A stretch of DNA of 5,742 nt, taken from NCBI GenBank assembly GCA_902797275.1, contig CADBSI010000045.1:1-5742 (forward strand). The letters run 5' to 3'. Numbering within the stretch: position 1 is the first letter of the stretch; every line of letters starts with the position of its first letter. The notes under the pieces are model-generated. The model was not told the origin of the DNA, ran no database searches, and saw only the letters and a program-made list of their open reading frames with translations. Positions 1-5,301 of the stretch are shown piece after piece. The stretch comes from an uncultured Erysipelotrichaceae bacterium. Its GTDB lineage: Bacteria > Bacillota_I > Bacilli_A > RF39 > UBA660. The translations under genes were made by a program, and so were the position numbers.

Positions 1-19
1 AACTTTTTTTATTCTTCAT
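1..19 (-). CDS. Possible 5' end of the next operon gene (partial)
   Basis: An ATG at 19-17, four bases after the yrzB stop codon, opens a frame that stays open to the window edge and reads MKNKKS. A lysine-rich start followed by a membrane segment would suit MltG (YrrL), the endolytic murein transglycosylase that follows yrzB in Bacillus subtilis. That identity rests only on gene order. No Shine-Dalgarno lies at normal distance; the nearest purine-rich match (GAGGAAA, around 41-47) is inside yrzB and about 20 bases too far upstream. Six codons cannot prove a gene, and the true start could lie outside the window. Confidence 0.25.
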
Positions 20-23
20 ATAA

Positions 24-296
24 TTAATTATTATTATTTTCCTCTTGAATTGTATCAAGAATGGTTTCTATAATCTTCCATTCTCTATCTGTCTCAATTG
101 GTATAAGTTCAGTCTTTTCTTTATTTGGATCATAAATTGAAGCATACACTTTAACATTTCCCTTATCATCAGTTGTATTATCCGTATACACTATATAACT
201 TTTCTTAGTTTCTTCAGAATCAAAAGTAAATAAAACATCACATACAATTTCCTTCCCCTCGTCATTAATTACTGTAAATGTATTTTTTTCTTCCAT
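24..296 (-). CDS. yrzB: DUF1292 family protein (YrzB-like)
   Basis: A 90-residue acidic cytosolic protein of the DUF1292/YrzB type, molecular function unknown. It matches the family in size and pattern: an N-terminal FTVINDEGKE segment, an LFTFDSEE-like hydrophobic/acidic strand, a YIVYTDN strand, a YASIYDP segment and a C-terminal acidic helix with W73 (REWKIIE). It ends in an acidic/asparagine tail. There is no signal peptide or membrane segment. The start is ATG 296-294 with AAAGGA ten bases upstream. It lies 16 bases after the ruvX stop, so it is almost certainly cotranscribed with ruvX, as in B. subtilis yrrK-yrzB. The family call is from recognition of pattern and context; the role is not known from the sequence. 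Confidence 0.85.
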   Translation of the reverse strand: MEEKNTFTVINDEGKEIVCDVLFTFDSEETKKSYIVYTDNTTDDKGNVKVYASIYDPNKEKTELIPIETDREWKIIETILDTIQEENNNN

Positions 297-312
297 ATTA
301 TTTTATTCCTTT

Positions 313-726
313 CTATTTTCTATTATTTCTATCTAAATATGATTGTAAAATAACTACACTTGCTACTCCATCAACCACATTTTTTCTTTTTTTTCTTGAC
401 ATATCACCACTTATTAAAACATTGTTGCTTATCTTAGATGTTAATCTTTCGTCTTCAAGAACAACTTCTATATTATATTTTTTTTCTAATTTTTCTTTAA
501 ACTCCAAAACAATATGTGTCATATTACTTTCAGTGTTATTCATATTTTTAGGATACCCCAAAATAATCTTATCAATTTTTAAAGTAGATATAATCTTACC
601 TAATTCTGCTATTAAATAATCGTAATCATTATCATGTCTTAAAGTTTGATAATTAGTTGCAATCACTCCATTTGATTTACTAATACCTAATGTTTTAGTT
701 CCTAAATCTAAGCCTAAATATGTCAC
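313..726 (-). CDS. ruvX: RuvX/YqgF family putative pre-16S rRNA nuclease / Holliday junction resolvase
   Basis: A 137-residue protein of the YqgF/RuvX RNase H-fold family, which processes the 5' end of pre-16S rRNA and has been proposed as a Holliday junction resolvase. Family landmarks are all visible. GLDLGTKTLGIS at 5-16 carries the first acidic residue, D7. LGYPKNMNNTES at 56-67 corresponds to the usual G-x-P-x-N-M-x-G-x-x. EDERLTS at 91-97 holds the second acidic cluster. KKRKNVVDGVASVVILQSYL at 112-131 holds D119. Length is normal for the family. The start is GTG 726-724, placing the first strand at residue 3 as expected. It is preceded at only three bases by GGTGAT (730-735), and its promoter (742-770) lies immediately upstream. 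yrzB follows after 16 bases. The alaS and ireB genes that often precede ruvX in Firmicutes are replaced here by the amidase gene. Confidence 0.95.
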   Translation of the reverse strand: MTYLGLDLGTKTLGISKSNGVIATNYQTLRHDNDYDYLIAELGKIISTLKIDKIILGYPKNMNNTESNMTHIVLEFKEKLEKKYNIEVVLEDERLTSKISNNVLISGDMSRKKRKNVVDGVASVVILQSYLDRNNRK

Positions 727-729
727 AAA

Positions 730-735
730 ATCACC
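730..735 (-). promoter_or_regulatory. GGTGAT ribosome-binding motif of ruvX
   Basis: GGTGAT three bases before the GTG start. It matches the 3' half of the extended Shine-Dalgarno sequence AAGGAGGTGATC; there is no GGAGG. The predicted transcription start falls at about 735, so the motif would be the very 5' end of the message. Confidence 0.55.
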
Positions 736-741
736 ACTATA

Positions 742-770
742 ATCATACCATTTTTTTTCTTTTAAATCAA
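742..770 (-). promoter_or_regulatory. Predicted sigma-A promoter of ruvX-yrzB
   Basis: On the minus strand, TTGATT (770-765) and TATGAT (747-742) are separated by exactly 17 bases. A TG dinucleotide one base before the -10 element makes it an extended -10. Seven bases downstream lies G735, giving a leader of about nine bases before the GTG of ruvX. The match is 4/6 and 5/6 to consensus with ideal spacing, which is meaningful but not proof in such AT-rich DNA. Confidence 0.6.
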
Positions 771-887
771 TTGTATTTCCAAAAAAGTTGTAATTACTTA
801 GAAAACATTCAGAAAAAATACTTAATTTATCTAAAAATTATAATATTTCTTATTCTTGACAAATTGAACATTTTAATAATAAAGTCA

Positions 888-2159
888 TTAAATATTCAAA
901 TATTCTTTAACACTCAAAGAAATTGCTTTAACAAATTCATCTTTTTCATTTAAAAGAATTTTTAAATTACTACTACTATTTAAATAACCAAGTTCTAATA
1001 AATAGGCTTCGGTTCCGTGATTACTATTATAATATATATTTCCAGGCTTATTAGGATTTCTTAAGTCAATATAAGAATTTGTAATTATGCCTCCTACTTC
1101 TCTTATCATATAATAATAAGTTGAATCCGTTGTTGCTTTTTCATATGGCTTGTAATTATTTTTTTCAGCTTCTTTTTTAATAGCTTCAAGATCAATTTTA
1201 TCTAGTGTTTTAAGATAAATTCCTTCATCTATTTTAAATGATGTATTTTTAGAAATAGGACTAGTTGTATATTTTTTTATGTTATTAACCACTAAAGAGG
1301 CAAATTCTTTGTTTGTATGATTAGGTATATAAATTTCTAATCCACCTTTATTAACATTTTTAACTGATGAGTTTTGATGGACTGATAACATTAGTTTGGC
1401 TTTAGTTTCATAGGGAATACCGGTTCTACTATTTTTACCATAATTAGCAATTGATATATCTTTTTCTCTAGTAAGTTTTACTTTTAAACCTAAATTTTCT
1501 AAAGATTCTTTTAATTTAAGAGCATAATCTAGATTAATTTTGCTTTCGAAATAACCATTTTTACTTGCTCCAACATCTTTACCACCGTGACCTGGGTCGA
1601 TTACAATATCATAATAGGTATCAGGTAAATTCTCTTCTTTACAACTCAAAAATAAATTTTTATTTAAATTATTAGCAAATGAAATATCTATTTTATTATT
1701 TTTACCAGCTTTAGTAATGGTATAATATTCTAAATTTTTATATTTGGTGTCATTTATTAAGTTATAATAAATTACTTTATCATTTTTTTTACTTTTTAAA
1801 AGTAGAAGATACTCACCTTGCTTCAATTCTTCTAAATTAATACCTTCATTTATCAATGTATTGGTTTTAAAAATTGTTTTATTAGTTGTAGGTTCTAAAT
1901 TCAAACTATATTCTGTTTCTAAATCATCATTTTTAAATACCAAAGTTAAATCTGAATTATTTTCATTAATATATCCTTCAAGATTAAAAAAACGTCCATA
2001 TATCGTAAATGATGTTATATTAGCTTTTTTTTGAATATTATCTAAAAAACTATATTTTTTCTCTACATTAACATTAACAGCTGAAAAGCTTTTTTTTAAA
2101 AAAGCTGTTGCTACTAGCAATAATGATACTATAATAAAAATCAATATTTTTCGTTTCAT
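888..2159 (-). CDS. Membrane-anchored N-acetylmuramoyl-L-alanine amidase (Amidase_3)
   Basis: A 423-residue zinc amidase that would cleave the MurNAc-L-Ala bond of peptidoglycan outside the membrane. Residues 4-20 form one hydrophobic segment after MKRK and before LKK, a signal anchor or signal peptide. Residues about 40-165 form a beta-rich region of unrecognised family. The Amidase_3 domain runs from about 183 to the end. It has DPGHGG with H191, NGYFES with E205, SVHQN with H261 (zinc ligands by family comparison) and LELGYLNS with E389 (catalytic glutamate). The spacing from H261 to E389 is 128 residues, longer than I expect for compact family members. The extra part, roughly 300-360, is Lys/Glu-rich and could be a lid or regulatory helix. 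The ATG at 2159 has AAAGGG eight bases upstream. The gene stands alone between rluD and ruvX, with a promoter at 2202-2230. No SPOR, SH3b or LysM wall-binding repeats are seen. Confidence 0.93.
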   Translation of the reverse strand: MKRKILIFIIVSLLLVATAFLKKSFSAVNVNVEKKYSFLDNIQKKANITSFTIYGRFFNLEGYINENNSDLTLVFKNDDLETEYSLNLEPTTNKTIFKTNTLINEGINLEELKQGEYLLLLKSKKNDKVIYYNLINDTKYKNLEYYTITKAGKNNKIDISFANNLNKNLFLSCKEENLPDTYYDIVIDPGHGGKDVGASKNGYFESKINLDYALKLKESLENLGLKVKLTREKDISIANYGKNSRTGIPYETKAKLMLSVHQNSSVKNVNKGGLEIYIPNHTNKEFASLVVNNIKKYTTSPISKNTSFKIDEGIYLKTLDKIDLEAIKKEAEKNNYKPYEKATTDSTYYYMIREVGGIITNSYIDLRNPNKPGNIYYNSNHGTEAYLLELGYLNSSSNLKILLNEKDEFVKAISLSVKEYLNI

Positions 2160-2201
2160 ATTATCTACCCTTTAATTAATTATAACCTAAAAATTAAAAA
2201 A

Positions 2202-2230
2202 ATAATAGTAAAATCAAATTTTCATGTAAA
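2202..2230 (-). promoter_or_regulatory. Predicted sigma-A promoter of the amidase gene
   Basis: Minus strand TTTACA (2230-2225) and TATTAT (2207-2202) have a 17-base spacer; each is 5/6 to consensus. The transcription start would be near 2195, giving a leader of about 36 bases that contains AAAGGG at 2168-2173. A second TATAAT at 2184-2179 is closer to the start codon but has no good -35 element. The -35 element lies inside the second copy of a 10-bp direct repeat (2224-2253). Confidence 0.55.
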
Positions 2231-2253
2231 GTAAATTGTTTTTATGTAAAGTA
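2224..2253 (-). repeat. 10-bp direct repeat, 20-bp period, overlapping the amidase -35
   Basis: TACTTTACAT occurs perfectly twice on the minus strand (2253-2244 and 2233-2224), start to start exactly 20 bases, about two helical turns. The proximal copy contains the predicted -35 hexamer. This arrangement is typical of tandem binding sites for a dimeric activator or repressor, such as a response regulator. No regulator is identifiable in the window, so the role is inference. Confidence 0.45.
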
Positions 2254-2282
2254 TAGATATACCTAATATAGTAAATTATAAA

Positions 2283-3176
2283 TTAATCAACTAAACTATG
2301 TAAAATATTTTCAAATTCTTCAGGTGGTTCTTTTTCAAATTCTAATATTTTACCGGTTCTTGGATGAGGAAATTTTATTTTATAAGAATGTAAAAGTTGT
2401 CCAAAATCACTATCTTTTATTTTTTTGCCATACAAAGGATCACCTACAACTGGATGATTAATATAAGCCATATGTACTCTTATTTGATGGGTTCTTCCAG
2501 TTTCTAATTTGCATTCTATCAAGGTATAGTTTTTATACCTTTTTAAAACTTTAAAATGAGTAATGGCTTTTTTAGAGTTTATACTGGTAACAACTTGTTT
2601 TTCTCGGTTATAATTATCTCTTCCTATTGGAGCATCAATCGTTCCTGTTTCATGATTAAATGTTCCTTCAACAAGAGCTAAGTAATATCTTTCAACTACT
2701 TTTTCTTGAATCATTTTGGCTAATTTTTCATGAATATAGTCATTTTTGGCAACTAACATCAAACCACTTGTATCTTTATCTAAACGATGAACTATTCCTG
2801 GTCTTATATCATTATTGCTTAAGTTATATTTTCCAATCAAGGCATTTACTAGAGTATTTTCATAATTACCAGGAGCTGGATGCGTAACCATACCTGATTT
2901 TTTATTAATCACTAATAAATCATCATCTTCATAGACAATATCAAGAGGAATATTACAAGGAATTAATTCTTTGTTATCTTCAACACTTTTAGTATCAATA
3001 ACAGAAATTACATCACCAACACTCACTTTATAACTATTGGTAATTACTTTATCATTTACTAAAACATTTCCTTCCTCAATTAACTTTTGAATTTTATTTC
3101 TAGAAAATTCTAATAGTTTAGTACTTAAATATTTATCAATTCTTGAATTTTCATTTTCAATTACTTCTATTTTCAT
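2283..3176 (-). CDS. rluD: RluA/RluD family 23S rRNA pseudouridine synthase
   Basis: A 297-residue cytosolic enzyme that isomerises specific uridines in rRNA to pseudouridine; by similarity to the RluD/YlyB group the target is probably 23S rRNA. An S4 RNA-binding domain occupies about 10-60 (RIDKYLSTK, SRNKIQKLIEEG, VLVNDK). The catalytic domain begins near 77. It shows the signature PGIVHRLDKDTSG at 126-138 with catalytic D133, then LETGRTHQIRVHMA at 224-237 and HPVVGDPLYG at 241-250. Length is normal for the family. The ATG at 3176-3174 has a strong AGGAGG (3187-3182) five bases upstream. The start lies inside the end of lspA (20-base overlap), suggesting translational coupling; lspA-rluD adjacency is common in Firmicutes (lspA-ylyB in B. 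subtilis). No GC-rich terminator follows. The exact uridine target cannot be read from the sequence. Confidence 0.95.
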   Translation of the reverse strand: MKIEVIENENSRIDKYLSTKLLEFSRNKIQKLIEEGNVLVNDKVITNSYKVSVGDVISVIDTKSVEDNKELIPCNIPLDIVYEDDDLLVINKKSGMVTHPAPGNYENTLVNALIGKYNLSNNDIRPGIVHRLDKDTSGLMLVAKNDYIHEKLAKMIQEKVVERYYLALVEGTFNHETGTIDAPIGRDNYNREKQVVTSINSKKAITHFKVLKRYKNYTLIECKLETGRTHQIRVHMAYINHPVVGDPLYGKKIKDSDFGQLLHSYKIKFPHPRTGKILEFEKEPPEEFENILHSLVD

Positions 3177-3618
3177 TTTTTCCTCCTAATATCTCAATTA
3201 TAATTAAAATAGTTGCTATTACTATAAAAGAATCTGCTACATTAAAAATAGGTGCGTCATAAGTAAATAATTTGAAATCAAAAAAATCAACTACTCCAGG
3301 ATAAAATATCCGATCAAACATATTACCTAGAACCCCTCCTATTAATAAGCTATAATATAAAGTCTTATACTTAGTTAATTTTTCTTTTCTTATAAAAATA
3401 ACTAAACCTATAATTAAAAGTAGTCCTAAAAGAATGAATAATATTTTTTTACCTTCTAAAATACTAAAAGCAGCTCCCTCATTGTATACGAAAGTTATAT
3501 TAAAGAAATTAGGAATAACTTCTATACTTTGAAACAACTTAAGATTAGTTTTAACTATTAATTTACTAAAAAAATCAATTATAAAAAATAATAAACTATA
3601 CATATAAATTTTTTTCAT
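3157..3618 (-). CDS. lspA: Lipoprotein signal peptidase (signal peptidase II)
   Basis: An integral membrane aspartyl protease that removes signal peptides from diacylglyceryl-modified prolipoproteins. Numbering is from ATG 3618 (153 residues). Four hydrophobic segments lie at roughly 5-20, 58-77, 87-100 and 126-146. Family motifs are IDFFSK (D15), VYNEGAAFS (N46, G48), GGVLGNMFDR (N99, D102, R103), VVDF with catalytic D111, and FNVADS with N126 and catalytic D129. An in-frame GTG at 3627 would add MIN. I prefer ATG 3618 because the predicted transcription start falls at about 3628-3627, leaving GTGAT as a short ribosome-binding motif; if GTG is used the message is leaderless. The gene ends on TGA inside the start of rluD. 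The promoter is at 3635-3663. Confidence 0.95.
   Translation of the reverse strand: MKKIYMYSLLFFIIDFFSKLIVKTNLKLFQSIEVIPNFFNITFVYNEGAAFSILEGKKILFILLGLLLIIGLVIFIRKEKLTKYKTLYYSLLIGGVLGNMFDRIFYPGVVDFFDFKLFTYDAPIFNVADSFIVIATILIIIEILGGKNENRSN
3181..3187 (-). promoter_or_regulatory. Ribosome-binding site of rluD, inside lspA
   Basis: AGGAGGA on the minus strand, five bases (counted from the last G) before the rluD ATG. It is the only near-perfect canonical Shine-Dalgarno in the window. It lies within the last codons of lspA, so ribosomes finishing lspA would pass over it; this fixes the rluD start. Confidence 0.85.
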
Positions 3619-3634
3619 ATTTATCACAAGAAAA

Positions 3635-3663
3635 ATTATAACATTAATATTTTAAGATGTAAA
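3635..3663 (-). promoter_or_regulatory. Predicted sigma-A promoter of lspA-rluD
   Basis: Minus strand TTTACA (3663-3658), a 17-base spacer, then a perfect TATAAT (3640-3635) with TG one base before it (extended -10). This is the best promoter in the window. The predicted start of transcription is at 3628-3627, which is the first base of the in-frame GTG and nine or ten bases before ATG 3618. Confidence 0.72.
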
Positions 3664-3796
3664 TTCTTCTTTTAAAAATTATAAATTATAAGTTTAAATG
3701 TTCTTTTTTAAAACACTTTTTTTATTACTTTACGTTTTTAAAATTATTAATTTAATTACTTAGATAAAATTAGTTTTAATAATTTGGATAAATTTT

Positions 3797-3873
3797 AAAT
3801 GCTTGATATTTTTTAATAAGGAATTTATTTATTTCATATTTTAATTAAGTATTTTTTTAATTTATAAGCATTT
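3797..3873. repeat. 8-bp inverted repeat in the GNAT-lspA spacer
   Basis: AAATGCTT at 3797-3804 and AAGCATTT at 3866-3873 form a perfect inverted repeat enclosing 61 bases, just after the acetyltransferase stop codon. The arms contain the few G/C bases of the spacer. There is no tight loop, so it is a poor intrinsic terminator. The rest of 3628-3880, apart from the lspA promoter, is nearly pure A/T and holds no gene that I can support. Confidence 0.2.
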
Positions 3874-3880
3874 TTTAATT

Positions 3881-4375
3881 TTAAATTTCTTTTTTATAAT
3901 AATTTACTAGTATTTTTTGTCCATTTGGATAAGTTTCATAAGAAGATTTAAGATATTTCGTGAAACCAAAATGAAAATATATTTGTTTATTTCTAATTTC
4001 ATTTGGTTCAACACCTAACGTTAAATATTTAAAACCTATTTTTTTTAAATCACTTTCAAGAAATTTATAAAGTTTGGAAAAATAGCCTTTTCCTTCATAT
4101 TTTTTATTAGTTCTAAAAGCTGTTAGATAAGCTGTATTTTTAGAAATTAAGTCTTCTTTATTTTGTATATTTAAATCCTTATCTGAAATAATTGCTGTTG
4201 CTTCTGTGATTATTTTATCATCAAGAATGCCCATATAAACAATTCTTGTATTTAAATTATCTAAAGCAATTTGCTTAAATTCTTTCCACATTTTAGAATT
4301 ATGATGTTTTTTAATTTCAAGATCAAATTTTTTAGTAATTAAGTTTTTATCAGCAACAATACAATTATATTCCAT
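3881..4375 (-). CDS. GNAT family N-acetyltransferase
   Basis: A 164-residue soluble protein with the GCN5-related acetyltransferase fold, transferring an acetyl group from acetyl-CoA to an unknown acceptor. Strands at about 43-63 (TRIVYMGILDDKIITEATAI) lead to motif A: TAYLTAFRTNKKYEGKGYFS at 81-100. There the segment R-x-x-x-x-x-E-G-K-G-Y gives the pyrophosphate-binding loop of the R/Q-x-x-G-x-G/A type. A helix follows (KLYKFLESDLKK), then motif B YLTLGVEPNEIRNKQIYFHF with GF at 137-138. This sub-type, ending in YxxYPxGxKILVNYY, looks like stand-alone GNATs of gut Firmicutes; the substrate is not deducible. The ATG at 4375 is preceded at six bases by GGTGAT (4382-4387), with a promoter at 4394-4427. 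It is monocistronic by its long AT-rich flanks. Confidence 0.9.
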   Translation of the reverse strand: MEYNCIVADKNLITKKFDLEIKKHHNSKMWKEFKQIALDNLNTRIVYMGILDDKIITEATAIISDKDLNIQNKEDLISKNTAYLTAFRTNKKYEGKGYFSKLYKFLESDLKKIGFKYLTLGVEPNEIRNKQIYFHFGFTKYLKSSYETYPNGQKILVNYYKKEI

Positions 4376-4381
4376 ATTAAA

Positions 4382-4387
4382 ATCACC
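4382..4387 (-). promoter_or_regulatory. GGTGAT ribosome-binding motif of the acetyltransferase
   Basis: GGTGAT six bases before the ATG, without GGAGG. It is the same 3'-half Shine-Dalgarno form as at ruvX and, shortened to GTGAT, at lspA. Confidence 0.55.
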
Positions 4388-4393
4388 AAACTA

Positions 4394-4427
4394 ATTATAT
4401 ATTATAAATTAAGCAAAAGAAAGTCAA
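4394..4427 (-). promoter_or_regulatory. Predicted promoter of the acetyltransferase gene
   Basis: Minus strand TTGACT (4427-4422, 5/6 to consensus) is followed by overlapping -10 candidates: TATAAT at 4406-4401 (15-base spacer), TAATAT at 4404-4399 (17-base spacer) and TATAAT at 4399-4394 (22-base spacer). Use of the first two would start transcription near 4392-4394 and give a leader of about 16-18 bases containing GGTGAT. Confidence 0.55.
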
Positions 4428-4472
4428 GAAGATAAAACTAACTTTAAATATAACTTAAATATTAAAAATAAA

Positions 4473-4514
4473 AAAGTTAAATAAATAACTTCATAGAAAT
4501 CATTATTTAACTTT
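4473..4514 (-). terminator. AU-only inverted repeat, possible terminator
   Basis: AAAGTTAAATAA (4473-4484) and TTATTTAACTTT (4503-4514) are perfect 12-bp arms around an 18-base loop. On the minus strand the stem runs into TTTTTT, A, TTTTT, which is terminator-like. Each arm has just one G/C base, and the hairpin lies about 200 bases after the stop codon of the coiled-coil gene, so termination here is uncertain. Confidence 0.4.
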
Positions 4515-4712
4515 ATTTTGTTTCTTATTGTTTTATATTTCAAAAAAAATAAATCCGAATTAAATAGTAAAATATAAAATTTTATTATAAATTATAACTT
4601 TGTTTTAAATTGTAAAATAATAATTTAAATAACATTTAAAAAAACAATAGAAACAATATAGGCTAAATTTTTTTTATTTAATTTGCACAATAACTTAGCA
4701 AAACCTATGTTA

Positions 4713-5213
4713 TTAAATTTCAAATTCAATAGAATTTAATTTTGAAATTTCAAAATCTGTTTTTTGGATTTGTTCATCTATTAATTTTATTTTATTTTTT
4801 AAATCTTTCGTGTCAAAGTTTAAAGTTTTACATTCGAAATATGAATTATTTACTTCTGTTATTCTTTTTTTTGTATTTTTTAAATTTAGTAGTTCTTCAT
4901 AAGCTGATTTTACTCTTCTTAAGTTAGCATTATCAACAATAGCTTCTTGAATAGTACGACCATCTGTTAATTTGAATATATTATTTTTTTCATAAAGAAC
5001 TGATTTTAGCTTTGATAATTTTTTAGCACTATTTTCTATTTCTTGAAAATTTATATCAAAAGTTTCTTTATTATCTTCAATTGTATTTACTCTTCCGTCT
5101 AATTCCTCAGTCGTTGTATTAATTGCATATTCTCTAATAGAGTAGCATACATTATTTAAAGCTTTTTCTTGTTCTGCAATAAGAGACATTAATGATGAAA
5201 TATTTGTTTTCAT
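4713..5213 (-). CDS. Coiled-coil protein, DIP1984-family-like, function unknown
   Basis: A 166-residue, highly charged, almost entirely helical protein without signal peptide or membrane segment. I relate it to the DIP1984 family (sometimes labelled septicolysin) from its layout. That is an N-terminal helix (SSLMSLIAEQEKALNN), a middle helix with lysines at about 55-77, a short LTDGRTIQEAI motif at 82-92 resembling the family's DG-x-T-x-x-EA, then N-L-x-R and a long helix. It closes with NNSYFECKTLNFDTKDLKNK and DEQIQKTDFEI, and a C-terminal EFEI. Biochemical function is unknown for the family. The ATG at 5213 has AAAGGA eight bases upstream. It sits between the ppdK terminator and a long spacer, so it is probably monocistronic. 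A free-standing helical bundle of another family is the main alternative. Confidence 0.6.
   Translation of the reverse strand: MKTNISSLMSLIAEQEKALNNVCYSIREYAINTTTEELDGRVNTIEDNKETFDINFQEIENSAKKLSKLKSVLYEKNNIFKLTDGRTIQEAIVDNANLRRVKSAYEELLNLKNTKKRITEVNNSYFECKTLNFDTKDLKNKIKLIDEQIQKTDFEISKLNSIEFEI
4715..4750 (-). repeat. Compound inverted repeat over the stop codon of the coiled-coil gene
   Basis: AAATTTCAAA (4715-4724) and TTTGAAATTT (4741-4750) are perfect 10-bp arms. A nested AAATTC/GAATTT pair (4722-4727 and 4732-4737) closes on a four-base AATA loop. The structure covers the last codons and the final A of the stop codon. It lacks a U-run, so it is not an intrinsic terminator; it could be a 3' stability hairpin or an accident of AT-rich coding sequence. 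Confidence 0.3.
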
Positions 5214-5301
5214 TTTTTATTTCCTTTCATATAATTTTATAATGTTATTTAGTTAACTATTTAATGTTTAAATTATAATAATTAATTTTTGATTTAATAA
5301 A

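Larger units (their letters stand above)
4376..4712. other. 337-base gene-free AT-rich spacer
   Basis: No coding frame of useful length occurs on either strand; the longest ATG-started frames I read on the minus strand are about 15 codons. Its identifiable contents are the acetyltransferase promoter (4394-4427), a 12-bp inverted repeat (4473-4514), and an imperfect stem near 4658-4708 built from ATAG/CTAT plus GCTAA/TTAGC. That stem has a 28-base loop and a 7-T run (minus strand) at 4644-4638, too far from it for a normal terminator. Nothing resembles a known structured RNA. Confidence 0.6.

Noticed and set aside
278..619. Plus-strand open frame of 113 codons opposite ruvX
   Set aside because: Antisense to a clearly conserved gene. 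The product is a low-complexity Phe/Leu/Ser-rich string, as expected when AT-rich Lys/Asn-rich coding sequence is read backwards; no ribosome-binding site.
855..880. Consensus-like -35 TTGACA on the plus strand near 856-861 (possible antisense promoter)
   Set aside because: No acceptable -10 at 16-18 bases; the nearest, TAATAA, is at 15 and weak. There is no gene for it to serve.
720..953. Plus-strand open frame of 77 codons between ruvX and the amidase
   Set aside because: Composition is Ile/Leu/Phe/Asn noise, it runs into the antisense of the amidase end, and no family pattern is visible.
2660..2887. Plus-strand open frame of 75 codons opposite rluD
   Set aside because: Shadow of the conserved pseudouridine synthase catalytic domain on the other strand.
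3698..3763. Plus-strand 21-codon hydrophobic frame (MFFFKTLFLLL...) in the GNAT-lspA spacer
   Set aside because: No ribosome-binding site, composition equals background A/T noise, and no promoter on that strand.
4742..4927. Plus-strand 61-codon frame resembling a hydrophobic small membrane protein
   Set aside because: Antisense of a Lys/Asp/Glu-rich coiled-coil gene; the hydrophobicity is a by-product of reading Lys codons in reverse.
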